From Verrucomicrobiia bacterium (GTDB lineage Bacteria; Verrucomicrobiota; Verrucomicrobiia; CAIQCK01), in contig JAOACV010000008.1 in assembly GCA_026417675.1 (NCBI GenBank), positions 1,483 through 15,834 of the forward strand: a stretch of DNA of 14,352 nt, read 5' to 3'. The notes under the pieces are model-generated. The model was not told the origin of the DNA, ran no database searches, and was given only the letters and a program-made list of their open reading frames with translations. This document shows, piece after piece, positions 13,097 to 14,352 of this stretch. Within the stretch, counting starts at the first letter, position 1, and every line of letters begins with the position of its first letter. The position numbers were made by a program, and so were the translations under genes.

Positions 13097-14352
13097 ATGA
13101 AACCGACGGCGTCTCTGCACGACAACCCCGTGCTGTTCGGGCGTGACGACCGGACCGGCATCATCGCGGCGGAACTGGTGCCGGGTGATGACAGGACGGT
13201 GCGCGTGTTTCTGCGCGAGGACAGCAGGCTCAAGAGCGTCGCGCAGGCGTTCGAGCCGTTCCTGTGGCTGGCCGACGCGGCGCTGCTGAACACGTGGGCG
13301 GGCAAGGCGCGCATCGAGCAGCTCCAGGGGAGCGGCGAGTTGCGCTATCTCGTAACATTCCGGTCCTGGGCAGACTTTCTGTCGGCGCGCAAACACCTGA
13401 CGCAGGTCGCGAACTCGACGCCGGCGAGTCCGGATGCGCCGTTTTACTGGCTAAACGACCCGATCGCGCAGCACCTGATGCGGACGGGGCAAACGTCGTT
13501 CAAGGGCATGCAGTTCGAGGACCTGCGACGGCTGCAACTCGACATCGAGACCTGCACGGGCGAGGGCTACGAGTTCTCCAGCGCCGAGCGCGCCGAGGAC
13601 CGGATCGTTCTCATCGCGCTCGCCGACAACACCGGCTGGGAGACGACGCTGACGGGTGACGAAAAGGAGATGCTGCGGCAACTGGTCGAGATCCTGGGGG
13701 TGCGCGACCCGGATGTGATCGAGGGGCATAACCTCTTCAAGTTCGACCTGCCCTACATCGAGGCGCGCGCAAGGCGGCACCGCATCCAGCTCGCGGTGGG
13801 CCGCGACGGCTCGGCGCCCGGTTCGTATCCCTCGCGCGTGCAGATCGCTGAGCGGACGATCCACTACCCGAAATACGAGATCTTCGGCCGGCACGTCGTG
13901 GACACATATTTGCTGGCGCAGTTCTACGACGTGAGCACCCGCGAACTGGAAAGCTTCGGACTCAAGGAGGTGGCGCAACACTTCGGGCTTGCGTCGAAGG
14001 GCCGGACGTATCTGGAACCGTCGGAGATTCCAAAGCTGGCCGAAGCGGGCGCCGCGGGGCTGGAGAAGCTGGCGCGTTACGCGCTCGACGACGTGCGCGA
14101 GACGCGCGCACTGGCAGCTCTGCTGAGTCCGAGCTACTTCGTGCAGGCGCAAATGTTCCCCTATGCCTACCAGAACATCGTCGTGCGCGGCAACGCGACC
14201 AAGATTGACGCGTTGTTGGTGCGCGAATACCTGCACCGGCGCCACGCCATTCCGAGGCCGGAACCGGCGCGGCCCTACGAGGGCGGCTACACCGACATCT
14301 TCCACGAAGGGGTCGCGCAGAACGTCTGGCACTGCGATGTGGCGTCGCTGTA
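13097..14352 (+). CDS. Family B DNA polymerase, N-terminal part (runs off right edge)
   Basis: The frame is open from ATG 13097 to the right edge (418 codons), ending inside polymerase motif A. The 3'-5' exonuclease domain is complete: Exo I QLDIET (D149, E151), Exo II VIEGHNLFKFDLPYIEAR (D217) and Exo III YALDDVRETRAL (Y328, D332), so proofreading should be active. Just before the edge, EGGYTDIFHEGV leads into HCDVASLY, the beginning of motif A (D-x-x-S-L-Y), whose metal-binding aspartate is D414. The N-terminal ~130 residues (ending FYWLNDPIAQHLM) are typical of this family. It copies DNA, perhaps in repair or translesion synthesis as for bacterial Pol II; whether it is an orthologue of E. 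coli polB cannot be decided from this half. It has its own promoter candidate after the aguA terminator. Confidence 0.93.
   Translation, partial: MKPTASLHDNPVLFGRDDRTGIIAAELVPGDDRTVRVFLREDSRLKSVAQAFEPFLWLADAALLNTWAGKARIEQLQGSGELRYLVTFRSWADFLSARKHLTQVANSTPASPDAPFYWLNDPIAQHLMRTGQTSFKGMQFEDLRRLQLDIETCTGEGYEFSSAERAEDRIVLIALADNTGWETTLTGDEKEMLRQLVEILGVRDPDVIEGHNLFKFDLPYIEARARRHRIQLAVGRDGSAPGSYPSRVQIAERTIHYPKYEIFGRHVVDTYLLAQFYDVSTRELESFGLKEVAQHFGLASKGRTYLEPSEIPKLAEAGAAGLEKLARYALDDVRETRALAALLSPSYFVQAQMFPYAYQNIVVRGNATKIDALLVREYLHRRHAIPRPEPARPYEGGYTDIFHEGVAQNVWHCDVASL

Noticed and set aside
13451..14332. 293-codon minus-strand open frame
   Set aside because: Lies wholly opposite the family B polymerase, whose exonuclease motifs are unmistakable; the minus frame is an antisense artefact of high GC.
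1..14352. CRISPR array, tRNA or rRNA gene
   Set aside because: No regularly spaced short repeats and no cloverleaf or ribosomal RNA signature was noticed on either strand by reading; a covariance-model search was not possible.

Overview
GC-rich bacterial DNA with tightly packed genes, many predicted exported proteins and weak Shine-Dalgarno sequences. The mix fits the Planctomycetota-Verrucomicrobiota group, most likely a verrucomicrobial lineage: a secreted PQQ-propeller/TPR protein, a Tat-signal pyruvyltransferase-fold protein, secreted sugar hydrolases and a bacterial family B DNA polymerase. This placement is inferred from gene content and style, not from a marker gene.

Layout. Positions 1-2726 (minus strand) hold the first ~908 codons of a large exported PQQ-like beta-propeller/TPR protein that runs off the left edge. 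A strong minus-strand terminator (2829-2868) separates it from a small secreted 3D-domain protein (2904-3284, minus). A ~450-bp divergent spacer follows. Plus-strand genes then start with a double zinc-ribbon (zf-TFIIB-like) protein (3734-4150) and lemA (4168-4746).

Positions 4815-11592 form a plus-strand carbohydrate block of four predicted exported proteins: a five-bladed-propeller glycoside hydrolase (4815-5801), a GH20/GH67-like TIM-barrel glycosidase (5915-8047), a Tat-signal polysaccharide pyruvyl transferase-fold protein (8162-9430), and a fusion of an alpha-helical toroid-like domain with a serine esterase (9445-11592). They could together strip and de-esterify a decorated polysaccharide outside the cytoplasm; the substrate cannot be read from sequence. 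After a short spacer come agmatine deiminase (11872-12954, putrescine synthesis), a clear terminator (13044-13077), and the start of a family B DNA polymerase (13097 to the right edge, cut inside motif A).

The most striking feature is a 176-bp direct repeat (5709-5884 and 8048-8223, about 91% identical, no gaps) that brackets the GH20/GH67-like gene. Each copy carries the end of the propeller glycosidase gene plus the start of the pyruvyltransferase-fold gene. The left copy has the intact glycosidase end and a broken 31-codon pyruvyltransferase start; the right copy has a broken glycosidase tail and the intact pyruvyltransferase start. The simplest reading is that these two genes were once adjacent and a ~2.16-kb segment with the GH20/GH67-like gene was placed between them by recombination involving a second, diverged copy of the junction. 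The middle gene also uses lysine codons differently from its neighbours. Its start codon overlaps the stop codon of the 31-codon remnant (ATGA), which may couple their translation.
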